Assembly (NCBI GenBank): GCA_019637295.1
Contig: JAHBVX010000007.1
Location: 124,001-188,000, forward strand
Reading direction: 5' to 3'
DNA: 64,000 bases
Origin: Polyangiaceae bacterium
GTDB taxonomy: Bacteria; Myxococcota_A; Polyangia; Polyangiales; Polyangiaceae
Positions 19,844 to 28,646 of the stretch are shown piece by piece. The translations under genes and the position numbers were made by a program. Positions within the stretch are counted from its first letter, which is position 1. Each line of letters begins with the position of its first letter. The notes under the pieces were generated by a model, which saw only the letters and a list, made by a program, of their open reading frames with translations, was not told the origin of the DNA and made no database searches.

Positions 19844-20203
19844 ATGCTCGAGACCTACCTGCCGATGCTGTTCATTTTCGTCATCGCGCTGACGATCGGC
19901 GCGGTGATGTTCTTCGGCGGACAGCTCATCGGGCCGAAGAACCCCACGCCCGAGAAGATGATGCCCTTCGAGTGCGGCAACGACAGTCAGGGCACCGCGG
20001 GTGTGAGGCTGAACGTCAAGTTCTACCTGACCGCGATCCTGTTCGTCGTGTTCGACATCGAGGTGGTGTTCATCTACCCGTGGGCCGCGCTGTTCAAGAG
20101 CCTCGGGTGGACGGGCTTCGCGACCATGCTCGCGTTCATCGCCGCGCTCCTCATCGCGCTGGCCTACTGCTGGAAGAAGGGAGCCCTCGAATGGGAGAGC
20201 TGA
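19844..20203 (+). CDS. nuoA: NADH-quinone oxidoreductase subunit A
   Basis: 119-residue membrane subunit of respiratory complex I, with three hydrophobic segments (about 5-28, 62-84, 90-112). The family motif PFECGNDSQG and the conserved FDIEVVFIYPWA stretch are clear. The start was set at the ATG at 19844, after a GGAG-type ribosome site, because the longer frame upstream is non-homologous. Its last 13 bases overlap nuoB. It opens a tight seven-gene cluster nuoABCDGHI. Confidence 0.96.
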   Translation: MLETYLPMLFIFVIALTIGAVMFFGGQLIGPKNPTPEKMMPFECGNDSQGTAGVRLNVKFYLTAILFVVFDIEVVFIYPWAALFKSLGWTGFATMLAFIAALLIALAYCWKKGALEWES

Positions 20204-20784
20204 GAACGCCCACCACTCAAGAGATCATCGAGACGGGTCAAGGGCCGGGCTTCGCCACCACCCGTCTGGAGAACGTGCTGGCTTGGGCGCAGAAGTACTC
20301 GCTCTTCATGTACCCGTTCGTGACCGCCTGCTGCGGCATGGAGTTCATGGCGGTCAGCAGCCCGCGCTTCGACTTCGCGCGTTTCGGCGCGGAGGCGCCG
20401 CGGTTCTCGCCGCGCCAGAGCGACTTGTTGTGGGTCGTAGGCACCATCGTGCAGCGACAGGCCCCGGTGCTCAAGCGCATCTATGAGCAGATGGCGGAGC
20501 CCAAATGGGTGCTCGCCTTCGGAACCTGCGCCAGCGTGGGAGGCTTCTACGACAACTACGCCTGCGTCGCAGGTATCGACAAGATCATCCCCTGCGACGT
20601 GTACATCCCTGGTTGTCCGCCGCGGCCCGAGGCGGTGCTCGACGGCCTGATGCTGCTCCAAGACAAGATCCAATCGGGTGACCGGCGTCCGGCGATCGTC
20701 AAGCCGCGCTTCGATCCCATCACCCATCCGGACATGGGGGTCGTGCCGCTGCGCAAGAGCAAGGACGGCCCAGCCACGAGCTGA
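20191..20784 (+). CDS. nuoB: NADH-quinone oxidoreductase subunit B (cluster N2)
   Basis: 197 residues. Holds the terminal [4Fe-4S] cluster N2 that passes electrons to quinone. The ligands are visible: the tandem cysteines in TACCGMEF, the Cys in FGTCASVGG and the Cys in IPGCPPRPEA. Part of the peripheral Q-module with NuoC, D and I. The start overlaps nuoA by 13 bases, giving the usual N-terminus before the TTRLENVL segment. Confidence 0.97.
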   Translation: MGELRTPTTQEIIETGQGPGFATTRLENVLAWAQKYSLFMYPFVTACCGMEFMAVSSPRFDFARFGAEAPRFSPRQSDLLWVVGTIVQRQAPVLKRIYEQMAEPKWVLAFGTCASVGGFYDNYACVAGIDKIIPCDVYIPGCPPRPEAVLDGLMLLQDKIQSGDRRPAIVKPRFDPITHPDMGVVPLRKSKDGPATS

Positions 20785-20796
20785 GCGAGGACTCCC

Positions 20797-21411
20797 ATGG
20801 CAAAAGCAGTGCTCGAGCTGTTGAAGCGCCAGTTCCCGGACGGGGTGCTCGAAACCCACGCACAGAACGGGGACGAGACCGCGGTGCTCGATGCCGCATC
20901 CTGGCAAGAGGCGGCGCGGTTCCTGCGGGACTCACCGGTGGCCAGTATGGAGATGCTGGTGGATCTCACCTGCGTGGACTTCCCCGACCGGGAGCCGCGG
21001 TTCGAGGTCGTCGCGCACTTGCTGTCCCTGTCGAAGGGTCATCGCATTCGGCTCAAGGCCCGAGTCGGAGACGAGGACGGTGAGGGGGCGGAGATCGACA
21101 GCCTGTCGGGGCTGTGGGGTTCGGCCAACTGGGCCGAGCGCGAGGCCTTCGACATGTTCGGTGTGCGCTTCGTCGGTCACCCGGACCTACGGCGCATCTT
21201 GCTGTACCCCGAGTTCGTCGGTCACCCGCTGCGCAAGGACTACCCCGCCAACCGCATCCAACCGTTGGTGCCCTACCGCGAAGCGCCGAACACCGAGAAG
21301 CTCCCGCCCTTCGGGCCGGACGAGGGGATGCCCTTCGGTCGCCAGAGCTTCGATCTGGTGGGCGAAGACGACGCCGTGCTCGTGGCCACGGACGAGGAGC
21401 GAATGAGCTGA
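20797..21411 (+). CDS. nuoC: NADH-quinone oxidoreductase subunit C
   Basis: 204 residues, the 30-kDa subunit of the complex I connecting arm. The signature WAEREAFDMFGVRFVGHPDL and RKDYPANR are conserved. It is a separate gene from nuoD, unlike the fused nuoCD of E. coli. The acidic tail (DDAVLVATDEERMS) is variable in the family. The stop shares one base with the nuoD start (TGATG), so they are translationally coupled. Confidence 0.96.
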   Translation: MAKAVLELLKRQFPDGVLETHAQNGDETAVLDAASWQEAARFLRDSPVASMEMLVDLTCVDFPDREPRFEVVAHLLSLSKGHRIRLKARVGDEDGEGAEIDSLSGLWGSANWAEREAFDMFGVRFVGHPDLRRILLYPEFVGHPLRKDYPANRIQPLVPYREAPNTEKLPPFGPDEGMPFGRQSFDLVGEDDAVLVATDEERMS

Positions 21412-22625
21412 TGGAGCCCCTGGATCGCGACCTGGATGACTCCGAGCTCGAGCTGGCCGCCGAGCCCATGCTGCTCAACGTGGGGCCCAGCCACCCGGCG
21501 ATGCACGGCACCGTGCGCATCGTCATGGAGCTGTCCGGCGAGAGTATCGATCGCTGCGACGTGCAGGTGGGCTACCTGCACCGCGGGTTCGAGAAGATGT
21601 GCGAGCGAGGTACCTGGACTCAGGTCTATCCCTACGTGGATCGCTGTAACTACGTCTCGCCCATGCTCAACAACGTGGGCTTCTCGCTGGCCTGCGAGAA
21701 GGCCCTCGGCATCGAGGTTCCCGAGCGCTGCCAGTGGTATCGAATGATCTTGGGCGAGCTGGCCCGCATGTCCGATCATCTGACCTGCGATGGCGCCATG
21801 GCCATGGAGCTTGGCGCGTTCACGCCCTTTCTCTGGCTGGTCAAGGCGCGGGAGATGATCTGGGACGTGTTCGAGGAGGAGTGCGGCGCACGGCTGACGC
21901 ACAGCTTCGGACGCGTGGGCGGTATGGCGGCTCCACCGACCCAAGGCTTCAAGAGCGACGTCGCCGCGGTGGTGCCGCAGGTCCTGTCCATGGTCGACGA
22001 GGTGCAGCGGCTCTTGTACGGCAACCGCATCTTCCTCGACCGCGTGGAGAACGTCGGCATCATCAGCCCCGAGGACGCCATCAGCCTCGGCTGGACCGGG
22101 CCCGCCCTGCGCGCCGCCGGCGTGCCCTACGACGTGCGCAAGGCATCGCCTTACCTCAAGTATGGCGAGGTCGAGTTCGACGTGCCCGTGGGCGAGAAGA
22201 GCGACTGCCTCGACCGCTTCGTGGTCCGCATCGAAGAGATGAAGCAGAGCGCTCGGATCATCGAGCAGTGCCTCGACCGAATGGCGGACTCTGGTCCGAT
22301 CAACGTGCAGGACCCGCGCATCGTGCTGCCGCCCAAAGAGGAAGTGTACTCCACGATCGAAGGCACGATTCAGCACTTCAAGATCGTGATGGAGGGCGTG
22401 AAGATCCCCGCCGGCGAGACCTACTCGTACACGGAAGGGGGCAACGGCGAGCTGGGTTTCTACTTGGTGAGCGACGGTAGCGGAACCCCCTATCGGGTCC
22501 GCATTCGTCCCCCGTGCTTCTACATCACGGGTGGGCTCGAGCGGGTCATCGCCGGGCAGATGATGGCGGACGTGGTGCCGTGTTTCGGTTCTCTGAACAT
22601 GATCGGCGGAGAGTGCGACCGATGA
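21411..22625 (+). CDS. nuoD: NADH-quinone oxidoreductase subunit D
   Basis: 404-residue 49-kDa subunit forming the quinone-binding site with NuoB. The motif NVGPSHPAMHGTVRI near the N-terminus contains the quinone-site His, and the family ending GGECDR is intact. HRGFEKM and YVDRCNYVSPM are also conserved. It is translationally coupled to nuoC upstream and overlaps nuoG downstream by ATGA. In a standard operon nuoE and nuoF would follow here; they are absent. Confidence 0.97.
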   Translation: MEPLDRDLDDSELELAAEPMLLNVGPSHPAMHGTVRIVMELSGESIDRCDVQVGYLHRGFEKMCERGTWTQVYPYVDRCNYVSPMLNNVGFSLACEKALGIEVPERCQWYRMILGELARMSDHLTCDGAMAMELGAFTPFLWLVKAREMIWDVFEEECGARLTHSFGRVGGMAAPPTQGFKSDVAAVVPQVLSMVDEVQRLLYGNRIFLDRVENVGIISPEDAISLGWTGPALRAAGVPYDVRKASPYLKYGEVEFDVPVGEKSDCLDRFVVRIEEMKQSARIIEQCLDRMADSGPINVQDPRIVLPPKEEVYSTIEGTIQHFKIVMEGVKIPAGETYSYTEGGNGELGFYLVSDGSGTPYRVRIRPPCFYITGGLERVIAGQMMADVVPCFGSLNMIGGECDR

Positions 22626-24229
22626 GTACGTTCAAGCTCGACGATCGGACGATCGAATTTCAGCCGGGGGACACGGTGATCCAGGCCGCCCATCGCGCTG
22701 GCATCGACATCCCTCACTATTGCTGGCACCCCGGGCTGAGCGTGGCGGCGAACTGCCGCATGTGCCTGGTCGAGGTCAAGCCGCCGCCGGGCCGTCCGGC
22801 GCTGATGCTCAGTGTGCTGCACTGGGACGAGGAGCAGCACGAGTACGTCGATCAGAAGAAGCCCAAGCTCCAGCCCGCGTGCCAGCTCGGCGCCAGCGAG
22901 GGCATGGAGGTCATGAGCCAGACCAGCGAGCACGTCGCCCGAGCGCGCGCGGCGGTGCAGGAGCTGTTGCTGCTGAATCACCCCGTGGATTGCCCGATCT
23001 GCGATCAGGCGGGCGAGTGCCGGCTGCAGGACTATTGGCTCGAGCACCAGGGCACCAAGAAGCGGATGCGGGACGAGGTCATCCACAAGCCGAAGGCGCA
23101 GGTCTTCGGCCCGACCATCGTGTACGACGCCGAGCGCTGCATCATCTGCACCCGGTGCGTGCGCTTCTCGGCGGAGGTCGCCAAGGACCCGGTGCTGGAC
23201 GTGCGCGAGCGTGGCAACTTGAACGAGATCGTCGTCTCGCCCGGCCGCGAGCTCGATCACCCTTACACCCTGATGACCGAGTACGTGTGTCCGGTCGGCG
23301 CGCTGACCTCCCGGGACTTCCGCTTCAAAGCGCGGGTGTGGTTCCTGCGCAGCGTGCGCAGTGTGTGCGTGGGGTGCGCCACGGGCTGCAACGCCTTCAC
23401 CGACTACGATCCGCGCAGCCAAGAGGTGCATCGCTACCGTCCGCGCGAGAACCTCGAAGTCAACCAGTACTGGATGTGCGACGAGGGCATGCTGGACTAC
23501 CGCCGCATCCACGACGGCCGCATCTTGCACGCGCGGGTGGAGGGCGAGCGCACGAGCGTCGAGGCCGCGGCCAAGAAGGCCGCCAAGCTGCTCAAGGGGG
23601 TTCCGGCGGATCACATCGCGGTGGTGCTGAGCGCCGAGCACTCGAACGAGGACAACTTCGCGCTGTTGACCCTGGCGCGGGACTACCTCGGCACCGGGCA
23701 CCTGTTCGTCAGCGGCCGGCCGAGCGGCGAGGGGGACGACGTGCTCCGCCACCGGGACAAGAACCCGAACACGGCCGGAGTCACCGCCATGTGCACGAGC
23801 ACACCGCCGCTCTCCATGCCGGTGCTGTTCAAGTCCCTGGAGGAGGGGCGCATCACCCACGTGGTCGCGCTCGGCTCGCAGCTGCCGGACGCAGACAAGG
23901 CCCCGGGGTTTCGGCGCTGCAAGGCCCTGATCGCGGTGTCCACCCACGACGGCCCCATCCCCGAGCACGCGAGCGTCGTGCTGCCGGCCTCGAGCTGGGC
24001 CGAGTCTGACGGCACCTTCGTGAGCGCCAATGGTCTCGCGCAGCAATCCGAGCGCGCCATCCGCCCCCTGGGCGACAGTCAGCCGGCCTTCCGGCTGGTG
24101 ACGGCGCTTGGCGCGGCCCTCGGCCACTCGCTCTCGTTCAAGCAGGTGGCAGACGTCCAGCGCGCGATGGCGCCGGACGCCGGCGCTGCCCTGGAAGGAA
24201 ACGCCACCCCGGCGGGGATCAGCCCATGA
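22622..24229 (+). CDS. nuoG: NADH-quinone oxidoreductase subunit G (short form)
   Basis: 535 residues against about 690-910 in many bacteria. It carries the [2Fe-2S] ferredoxin domain (cysteines in HYCWHP, NCRMCLVE, QPACQLG), the His/Cys cluster N5 (HPVDCPICDQAGEC), N4 (CIICTRCVRF plus EYVCPVGAL) and an extra CVGCATGC...MCDEG set like N7 or the molybdopterin-oxidoreductase Fe4S4 domain. The remaining molybdopterin-like region is shortened. It directly follows nuoD with an ATGA overlap and couples to nuoH in the same way. NuoE/F, the NADH-oxidising partners, are not encoded here, so the electron input must come from genes elsewhere or from another donor. Confidence 0.93.
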   Translation: MSTFKLDDRTIEFQPGDTVIQAAHRAGIDIPHYCWHPGLSVAANCRMCLVEVKPPPGRPALMLSVLHWDEEQHEYVDQKKPKLQPACQLGASEGMEVMSQTSEHVARARAAVQELLLLNHPVDCPICDQAGECRLQDYWLEHQGTKKRMRDEVIHKPKAQVFGPTIVYDAERCIICTRCVRFSAEVAKDPVLDVRERGNLNEIVVSPGRELDHPYTLMTEYVCPVGALTSRDFRFKARVWFLRSVRSVCVGCATGCNAFTDYDPRSQEVHRYRPRENLEVNQYWMCDEGMLDYRRIHDGRILHARVEGERTSVEAAAKKAAKLLKGVPADHIAVVLSAEHSNEDNFALLTLARDYLGTGHLFVSGRPSGEGDDVLRHRDKNPNTAGVTAMCTSTPPLSMPVLFKSLEEGRITHVVALGSQLPDADKAPGFRRCKALIAVSTHDGPIPEHASVVLPASSWAESDGTFVSANGLAQQSERAIRPLGDSQPAFRLVTALGAALGHSLSFKQVADVQRAMAPDAGAALEGNATPAGISP

Positions 24230-26022
24230 CGACCGGACTCATCATAGCCTTCGCGGCCAAGGCGTTCTTCGTCGTGATGTTCGGCATGAACCTCGGCGTC
24301 ATCCTGACCTGGCTCGACCGGCGCCAGGGCGCTGTCATCGCCGACCGCGTCGGCCCCAACCGGGCTGTGGTCTGGCTGCCTCGCAGCATCGCGCGGGGTA
24401 TGGCCATGGGTCCGGCAGCGCTGATCGCCGTCGGCGTGATCGTGTACTTCCTGCAGGTCGAGGCCACGGGCCTCGAGCGCACCACCCGCGCGCTGCTCTT
24501 CAGCCAGCTGGCCATCGGCGCGACCTGGATTACGGCGCTGTCGATCGCCGGTCGCGTCCGGATCCGCGGCGTGCGCACGGATGCCGGCGGGCTCGTGCTC
24601 AACCTCGACCGCTTGTTCGCCTGGATCGGCGATCCGCGCGTGTTCGTCTATGCCGGGCTCGGCGCGCACCTGGTCACCTTCCTCGCGGCGGCCGCGCTCA
24701 AGGGCATGCCCATCGGCGCGAACCTGCGGGAGATCGCCTACGGCGCGAGCCCCGCCATCTTCGTGTGCTCGATCCTTGCCGGCGCGGTCTACTCGGTCAT
24801 GTGCATGACCCACGAGCGCGTTGGGCTGCGTCTGATGGGCTTGCTCCACCCCGCCGCGGATGGCGTGAAGACCATCTTCAAGGAAGACTTCATCCCGCCC
24901 AACGGGGACCGGCTGATGCACAGCTTGGCCCCCTTCATTTCGTTCTTCCCGGCGCTGGTGGTGCTGGCCTGCGTGCCCTTCGGCGACACGCTCTGCTTCG
25001 GCACGAACGACGGCAAGATTGACTTCACGAATCTGGCCACGATGGTGCCGCGGGAGGGCATGTGCGTGGACGGCGCCATGCCGCTTCAGGTCCTCGACCT
25101 GAACGTGGGCATCCTGTTCTTCTTCGCGCTCGCCGGCACGGGCATCGTGGGCGCGGCGCTCGCGGGTTGGGCCAGCGACAACAAGTTCAGTCTGCTGGGC
25201 GGCCTGCGGGCCGCCAGCCAGATGGTCAGCTACGAAGTCACGCTGGGGCTGACGCTGATTGGCGCCATCATGATCTACGGGACGCTGCGCATCGACGAGA
25301 TGGTGCGCTGGCAGGCGGAGCACACCTGGGGCATCTTCGTGCAGCCCTTCGCGTTCTTCTTGTTCTTTGCCGCCGCGGTCGCGGAGACCAAGCGCATCCC
25401 TTTCGACATCCCCGAGGGTGAGAGCGAGGTCGTCGCTGGGTACTTCACCGAGTACTCGGGCATGAAGTTCGCGATGTTCTTCTTCAGCGAGTACATCGCC
25501 ATCGTCAGCTCGAGCGCGCTCATGGCCGCGCTGTTCCTGGGCGGCTGGCACTTGCCCTTCGTGGAACGCGACGGACTGTTCATCGCCATCGGCGACACGG
25601 TGCTCCTGCGCCAGCCGCTCACCCATCTGTCGGTAGTGATCGTCGGCGTCATCGGCTTCATCGGCAAGGTGGCGTTGCTGTGCTGGCTGCAGACGACCAT
25701 CCGCTGGACCCTGCCCCGCTTCCGCTACGACCAGCTGATGCGCCTCGGTTGGCGCAAGCTGCTTCCGGCGTCGCTGGTCAATATCCTGCTCACGGGGCTG
25801 GTCGTCCTCCTCGTGCAGTCGGCTAGCCCCACGGTGCAGGCCGGTCTGCGCACGGCGGGCGACCTGACGGAGTTGACCGTCGCCGCGCTGGGGCTCCTGG
25901 CCGTGGTCAGTCTGGCGCGCTACTGGCTGCAGCCGGTCAAGAAGCGTCGCGCGATCGTCACCAGCGCCCAGAAGTTCGCCGCCCGCCTTGGCGGCACCAA
26001 GTCCGCGCGCATGGGCGCGTGA
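24226..26022 (+). CDS. nuoH: NADH-quinone oxidoreductase subunit H, enlarged
   Basis: 598 residues; typical NuoH has about 320-350. The conserved core is present: WLDRRQGAVIADRVGPNR near the N-terminus, ADGVKTIFKED, and AETKRIPFDIPEGESEVVAGYFTEYS cut into its two standard acidic loop motifs near residues 385-410. Extra membrane segments lie between the first motif and ADGVKT (about residues 60-195) and around 225-310. It is the membrane anchor beneath the quinone channel. It is coupled to nuoG by ATGA and followed by nuoI after 22 bp. The enlargement is contiguous in frame, not a frameshift. Confidence 0.93.
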   Translation: MTTGLIIAFAAKAFFVVMFGMNLGVILTWLDRRQGAVIADRVGPNRAVVWLPRSIARGMAMGPAALIAVGVIVYFLQVEATGLERTTRALLFSQLAIGATWITALSIAGRVRIRGVRTDAGGLVLNLDRLFAWIGDPRVFVYAGLGAHLVTFLAAAALKGMPIGANLREIAYGASPAIFVCSILAGAVYSVMCMTHERVGLRLMGLLHPAADGVKTIFKEDFIPPNGDRLMHSLAPFISFFPALVVLACVPFGDTLCFGTNDGKIDFTNLATMVPREGMCVDGAMPLQVLDLNVGILFFFALAGTGIVGAALAGWASDNKFSLLGGLRAASQMVSYEVTLGLTLIGAIMIYGTLRIDEMVRWQAEHTWGIFVQPFAFFLFFAAAVAETKRIPFDIPEGESEVVAGYFTEYSGMKFAMFFFSEYIAIVSSSALMAALFLGGWHLPFVERDGLFIAIGDTVLLRQPLTHLSVVIVGVIGFIGKVALLCWLQTTIRWTLPRFRYDQLMRLGWRKLLPASLVNILLTGLVVLLVQSASPTVQAGLRTAGDLTELTVAALGLLAVVSLARYWLQPVKKRRAIVTSAQKFAARLGGTKSARMGA

Positions 26023-26044
26023 CCTCGCAAGGAGAGCCCAAGCC

Positions 26045-26707
26045 GTGGCAGTCGTCCCCAACACTCCGCTCGGTCCCAAGCAAGTCACCGGCAAGCGCGT
26101 CAAGCGTCCCGAGCGCACCGCGTCGGTCCAGGCTTACGTGCCCGAGCTCGCCAAGGGCATCGGCATCACCCTGGGTCACTTCTTCAAGAACACGAAGGAG
26201 ATGGCGCTCGGGCAGCGCAACGATCCGGTGCTCGAGGGCGTCGAGGACGGCATCAACACCATCTACTATCCGGAGCAGCGGCGCCCATACCCGGAGCGAT
26301 TTCGCGGCCTGCATCGGCTGACACATCGGGCGGACGGCAGCCCGCGCTGTGTGGCGTGTTTGTGCTGCTCGACGGCCTGTCCTGCCCAGTGCATTCACAT
26401 CGAGGCCGGGGAGTACCCGGAGGGGGATCCGCGTCGAGGCTACGAGCGCTTCCCAAAGCGCTTCGTCATCGACGAGCTGCGCTGTGTGTTCTGTGGCTTC
26501 TGCGTCGAGGCCTGCCCCTGCGATGCCATCCGCATGGATACCGGCATCCACGCGACCCCGTACGACTCCCGTGAGCAGTTCATCTACGAGAAGGATATCT
26601 TGATGAGCTTCATGGGGCGCGACGGCTCCCAGCAGTCCGAGAATCCCCGCCATGAGCCCGGGGACGAGGGCCATCCGGGCATCGATCGCGAGCGCCACGG
26701 GCACTGA
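26045..26707 (+). CDS. nuoI: NADH-quinone oxidoreductase subunit I
   Basis: 220-residue ferredoxin-like subunit with two [4Fe-4S] sites (N6a/b): CVACLCCSTACP and CVFCGFCVEACP. The GTG start at 26045 was chosen because AAGGAGA lies at 26029-26035, about nine bases upstream; the frame is open earlier inside nuoH but is not homologous. The C-terminal tail after FMGRDG is unusually Glu/Arg/His-rich. It is the last complex I gene here; nuoJKLMN do not follow, and gatB comes next after 44 bp. Confidence 0.94.
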   Translation: MAVVPNTPLGPKQVTGKRVKRPERTASVQAYVPELAKGIGITLGHFFKNTKEMALGQRNDPVLEGVEDGINTIYYPEQRRPYPERFRGLHRLTHRADGSPRCVACLCCSTACPAQCIHIEAGEYPEGDPRRGYERFPKRFVIDELRCVFCGFCVEACPCDAIRMDTGIHATPYDSREQFIYEKDILMSFMGRDGSQQSENPRHEPGDEGHPGIDRERHGH

Positions 26708-26751
26708 CGTCCGAGCGCCTACGCAGGGGTCGAGGCTCAGAAGGTGAGAGC

Positions 26752-28176
26752 GTGGTCCAGTACGAGCCCGTGATTGGCCTGGAGATCCACGCGCAGCTGC
26801 GCACCCGGACCAAGCTGTTCTGCGCCTGTCCGGCGGAGTACGGCGCGGAGCCGAACGAGCACGTGTGCCCGACCTGCCTGGGATTGCCGGGTGCCCTGCC
26901 GGTGCTGAACCAGAGCGCGGTCGAGCTGGCGGTGCGCGCAGCGCTGGCGCTCGAGTGCCAAATCGCGGAGCGCAGCGTCTTCGCGCGCAAGAACTACTTC
27001 TATCCAGACTCACCCAAAGGCTACCAGATCAGCCAGTACACCGAACCCATCGCGCTCGGCGGGGCGCTCACGATCGACGTCGAGGGCCAAGCGCGACGCA
27101 TCGGCATCACCCGCGTGCACATGGAGGAGGATGCCGGCAAGAGCGTTCACGGGGCCGCGGGGGACTCGCTGATCGATCTCAACCGCGCGGGGGTCCCGCT
27201 GATCGAGATCGTGAGCGAGCCCGAGCTCTATTCCAGCACCGAGGCCGCGGCGTACATGAAGGCGCTGCGGGACGTCTTGGTCTACCTGGGAGTGAACGAC
27301 GGCAACCTCGAACAAGGCAGCTTGCGCTGTGACGCCAACGTGTCGCTCAGGCCCGTCGGCAGCACGACGCTGGGTACCCGGGCAGAGCTCAAGAACCTGA
27401 ACAGCTTTCGCTTCCTGGCCCGCGCCATCGAGGTCGAGATCGCCCGGCAGACGTCGGTGCTCGACGGCGGCGGGCAGGTCGTACAGGAGACGCGCAGCTA
27501 CGATCCCGAACGCAACCTGACCCGCTCCTTGCGCAGCAAGGAGGACGCGCACGACTATCGCTACTTCCCGGATCCCGATCTGCCGCCCCTGCGGCTGGAT
27601 GCCGCCTGGATCAGCGCCGAGCGCGCTCGCGTCGGTGAGCTGCCGCGGGCGAAGCGGCAGCGCTACGAGGCGGAGCTCGGGCTGCCTGCCGCCACAGCGG
27701 CGACCCTGACCGCCCACCCGGCGACCGCGCGCTTGTTCGAGGCGGCGCTGGCGCGCCTCGACCAGCCCGTCCTCGTCGCCAACTGGATCGTCACCGAGGT
27801 GCTGCGCGGCGCGGAGCTGCACGGCATCGACGCTCGCTTCACGGTCAGCGCGGAGCAACTCGCGGAGCTGCTCGGCTTGCTGGCGGACGGACGGATCAAC
27901 GGCGCGCAGGCCAAGGAGGTGTTCGCCGCGATGGAGAACACCGCCCGCCAGCCCGGCGACGTGGTCGCGGAGCGCGGGATGCAGCGCCTGTCGGGCGAAG
28001 CGCTGCGCCCGCTGTGCGTAGCGGCGATCGCCGACAGCCCGTCCCAGGCGGCGGCGTATCGCGCGGGCAAGCGCAACATCTTGGGCTACTTCGTGGGCCG
28101 GGTGATGAAGGCCTCGGGCGGCGCGGCGGACGCGAAGGCCGTCAGCGAGCTGCTCGAAGCGCTGCTGGCCGAGTGA
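26752..28176 (+). CDS. gatB: Asp-tRNA(Asn)/Glu-tRNA(Gln) amidotransferase subunit B
   Basis: 474 residues, normal family length. GatB phosphorylates and amidates misacylated Glu-tRNA(Gln) or Asp-tRNA(Asn) using ammonia delivered by GatA. Signatures: GLEIHAQL, the Zn-site cysteines in FCACPAEYG and [24 protein letters not shown] and HMEEDAGKS. The C-terminal YqeY-like tail domain starts near residue 325. The start is a GTG preceded by AGGTGAG. gatA and gatC are not adjacent. It converges with a small minus-strand gene, with only 5 bp between stops. Confidence 0.97.
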   Translation: MVQYEPVIGLEIHAQLRTRTKLFCACPAEYGAEPNEHVCPTCLGLPGALPVLNQSAVELAVRAALALECQIAERSVFARKNYFYPDSPKGYQISQYTEPIALGGALTIDVEGQARRIGITRVHMEEDAGKSVHGAAGDSLIDLNRAGVPLIEIVSEPELYSSTEAAAYMKALRDVLVYLGVNDGNLEQGSLRCDANVSLRPVGSTTLGTRAELKNLNSFRFLARAIEVEIARQTSVLDGGGQVVQETRSYDPERNLTRSLRSKEDAHDYRYFPDPDLPPLRLDAAWISAERARVGELPRAKRQRYEAELGLPAATAATLTAHPATARLFEAALARLDQPVLVANWIVTEVLRGAELHGIDARFTVSAEQLAELLGLLADGRINGAQAKEVFAAMENTARQPGDVVAERGMQRLSGEALRPLCVAAIADSPSQAAAYRAGKRNILGYFVGRVMKASGGAADAKAVSELLEALLAE

Positions 28177-28181
28177 GGGGC

Positions 28182-28547
28182 TCAACCCTCCGGCGCAGGC
28201 ACGCCGTACAGCGGCGCTACCGTCCCCGGATCCGGCTCGTCCGGCGGCGGAGCCGGCGCGCCGTATTCGGGGGCTGGCGCGCCGTCGTCGTCCGGAGAGC
28301 CCGGGGCCCCGGGGGCCGCGCTGGGCGGCGGCGGTGGGCCTGCGTTCCTGGGCGCCCCGGCGCAGCCGGGCAGGGTCGCCGCGGCCAGCGCCGCCCCGAG
28401 GGCCATCCTCGCGGTGCGAGACAGGCGCGACGGCTCGGGGGTGCCAGGCGCCCGCGCGAAGCTCACCGGCGTGTGGCAGAACGGGCAACTGGGCTCGCTC
28501 GGGTGGAGGTGACGGGCGCACTCGGGGCAGGGCAGCAGCTGGGGCAT
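28182..28547 (-). CDS. Small zinc-ribbon protein with hydrophobic segment and Pro-rich tail
   Basis: 121 residues. N-terminal zinc ribbon CPEC...CPFC (residues 7-24), a linker, a hydrophobic stretch ending in a lipobox-like LPGC (about 47-62), then a Pro/Ala/Gly/Asp-rich tail. The true start is the ATG at 28547; the much longer open frame upstream is antisense to mtnA and lipA and is a shadow. A zinc ribbon in front of a lipobox-like sequence is topologically odd: if the Cys is not lipidated, the hydrophobic stretch is a membrane span with the ribbon inside the cell. I do not recognise a function. Confidence 0.65.
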   Translation of the reverse strand: MPQLLPCPECARHLHPSEPSCPFCHTPVSFARAPGTPEPSRLSRTARMALGAALAAATLPGCAGAPRNAGPPPPPSAAPGAPGSPDDDGAPAPEYGAPAPPPDEPDPGTVAPLYGVPAPEG

Positions 28548-28646
28548 GGCACCGGCGAGTCTGACGGCGAGCCTCGACGGATGCAATCGTCGATCGCGCA
28601 GGGCTACTTGCATCGGCCGCCGCTCGGGGGAACAAGGCCGGACGAC

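Noticed and set aside
22520-26118. Long minus-strand frames antisense to nuoD-nuoI
   Set aside because: High-GC third positions create long antisense frames; these show His/Gln/Arg-rich sequence without any family, while the plus strand carries recognisable complex I subunits.
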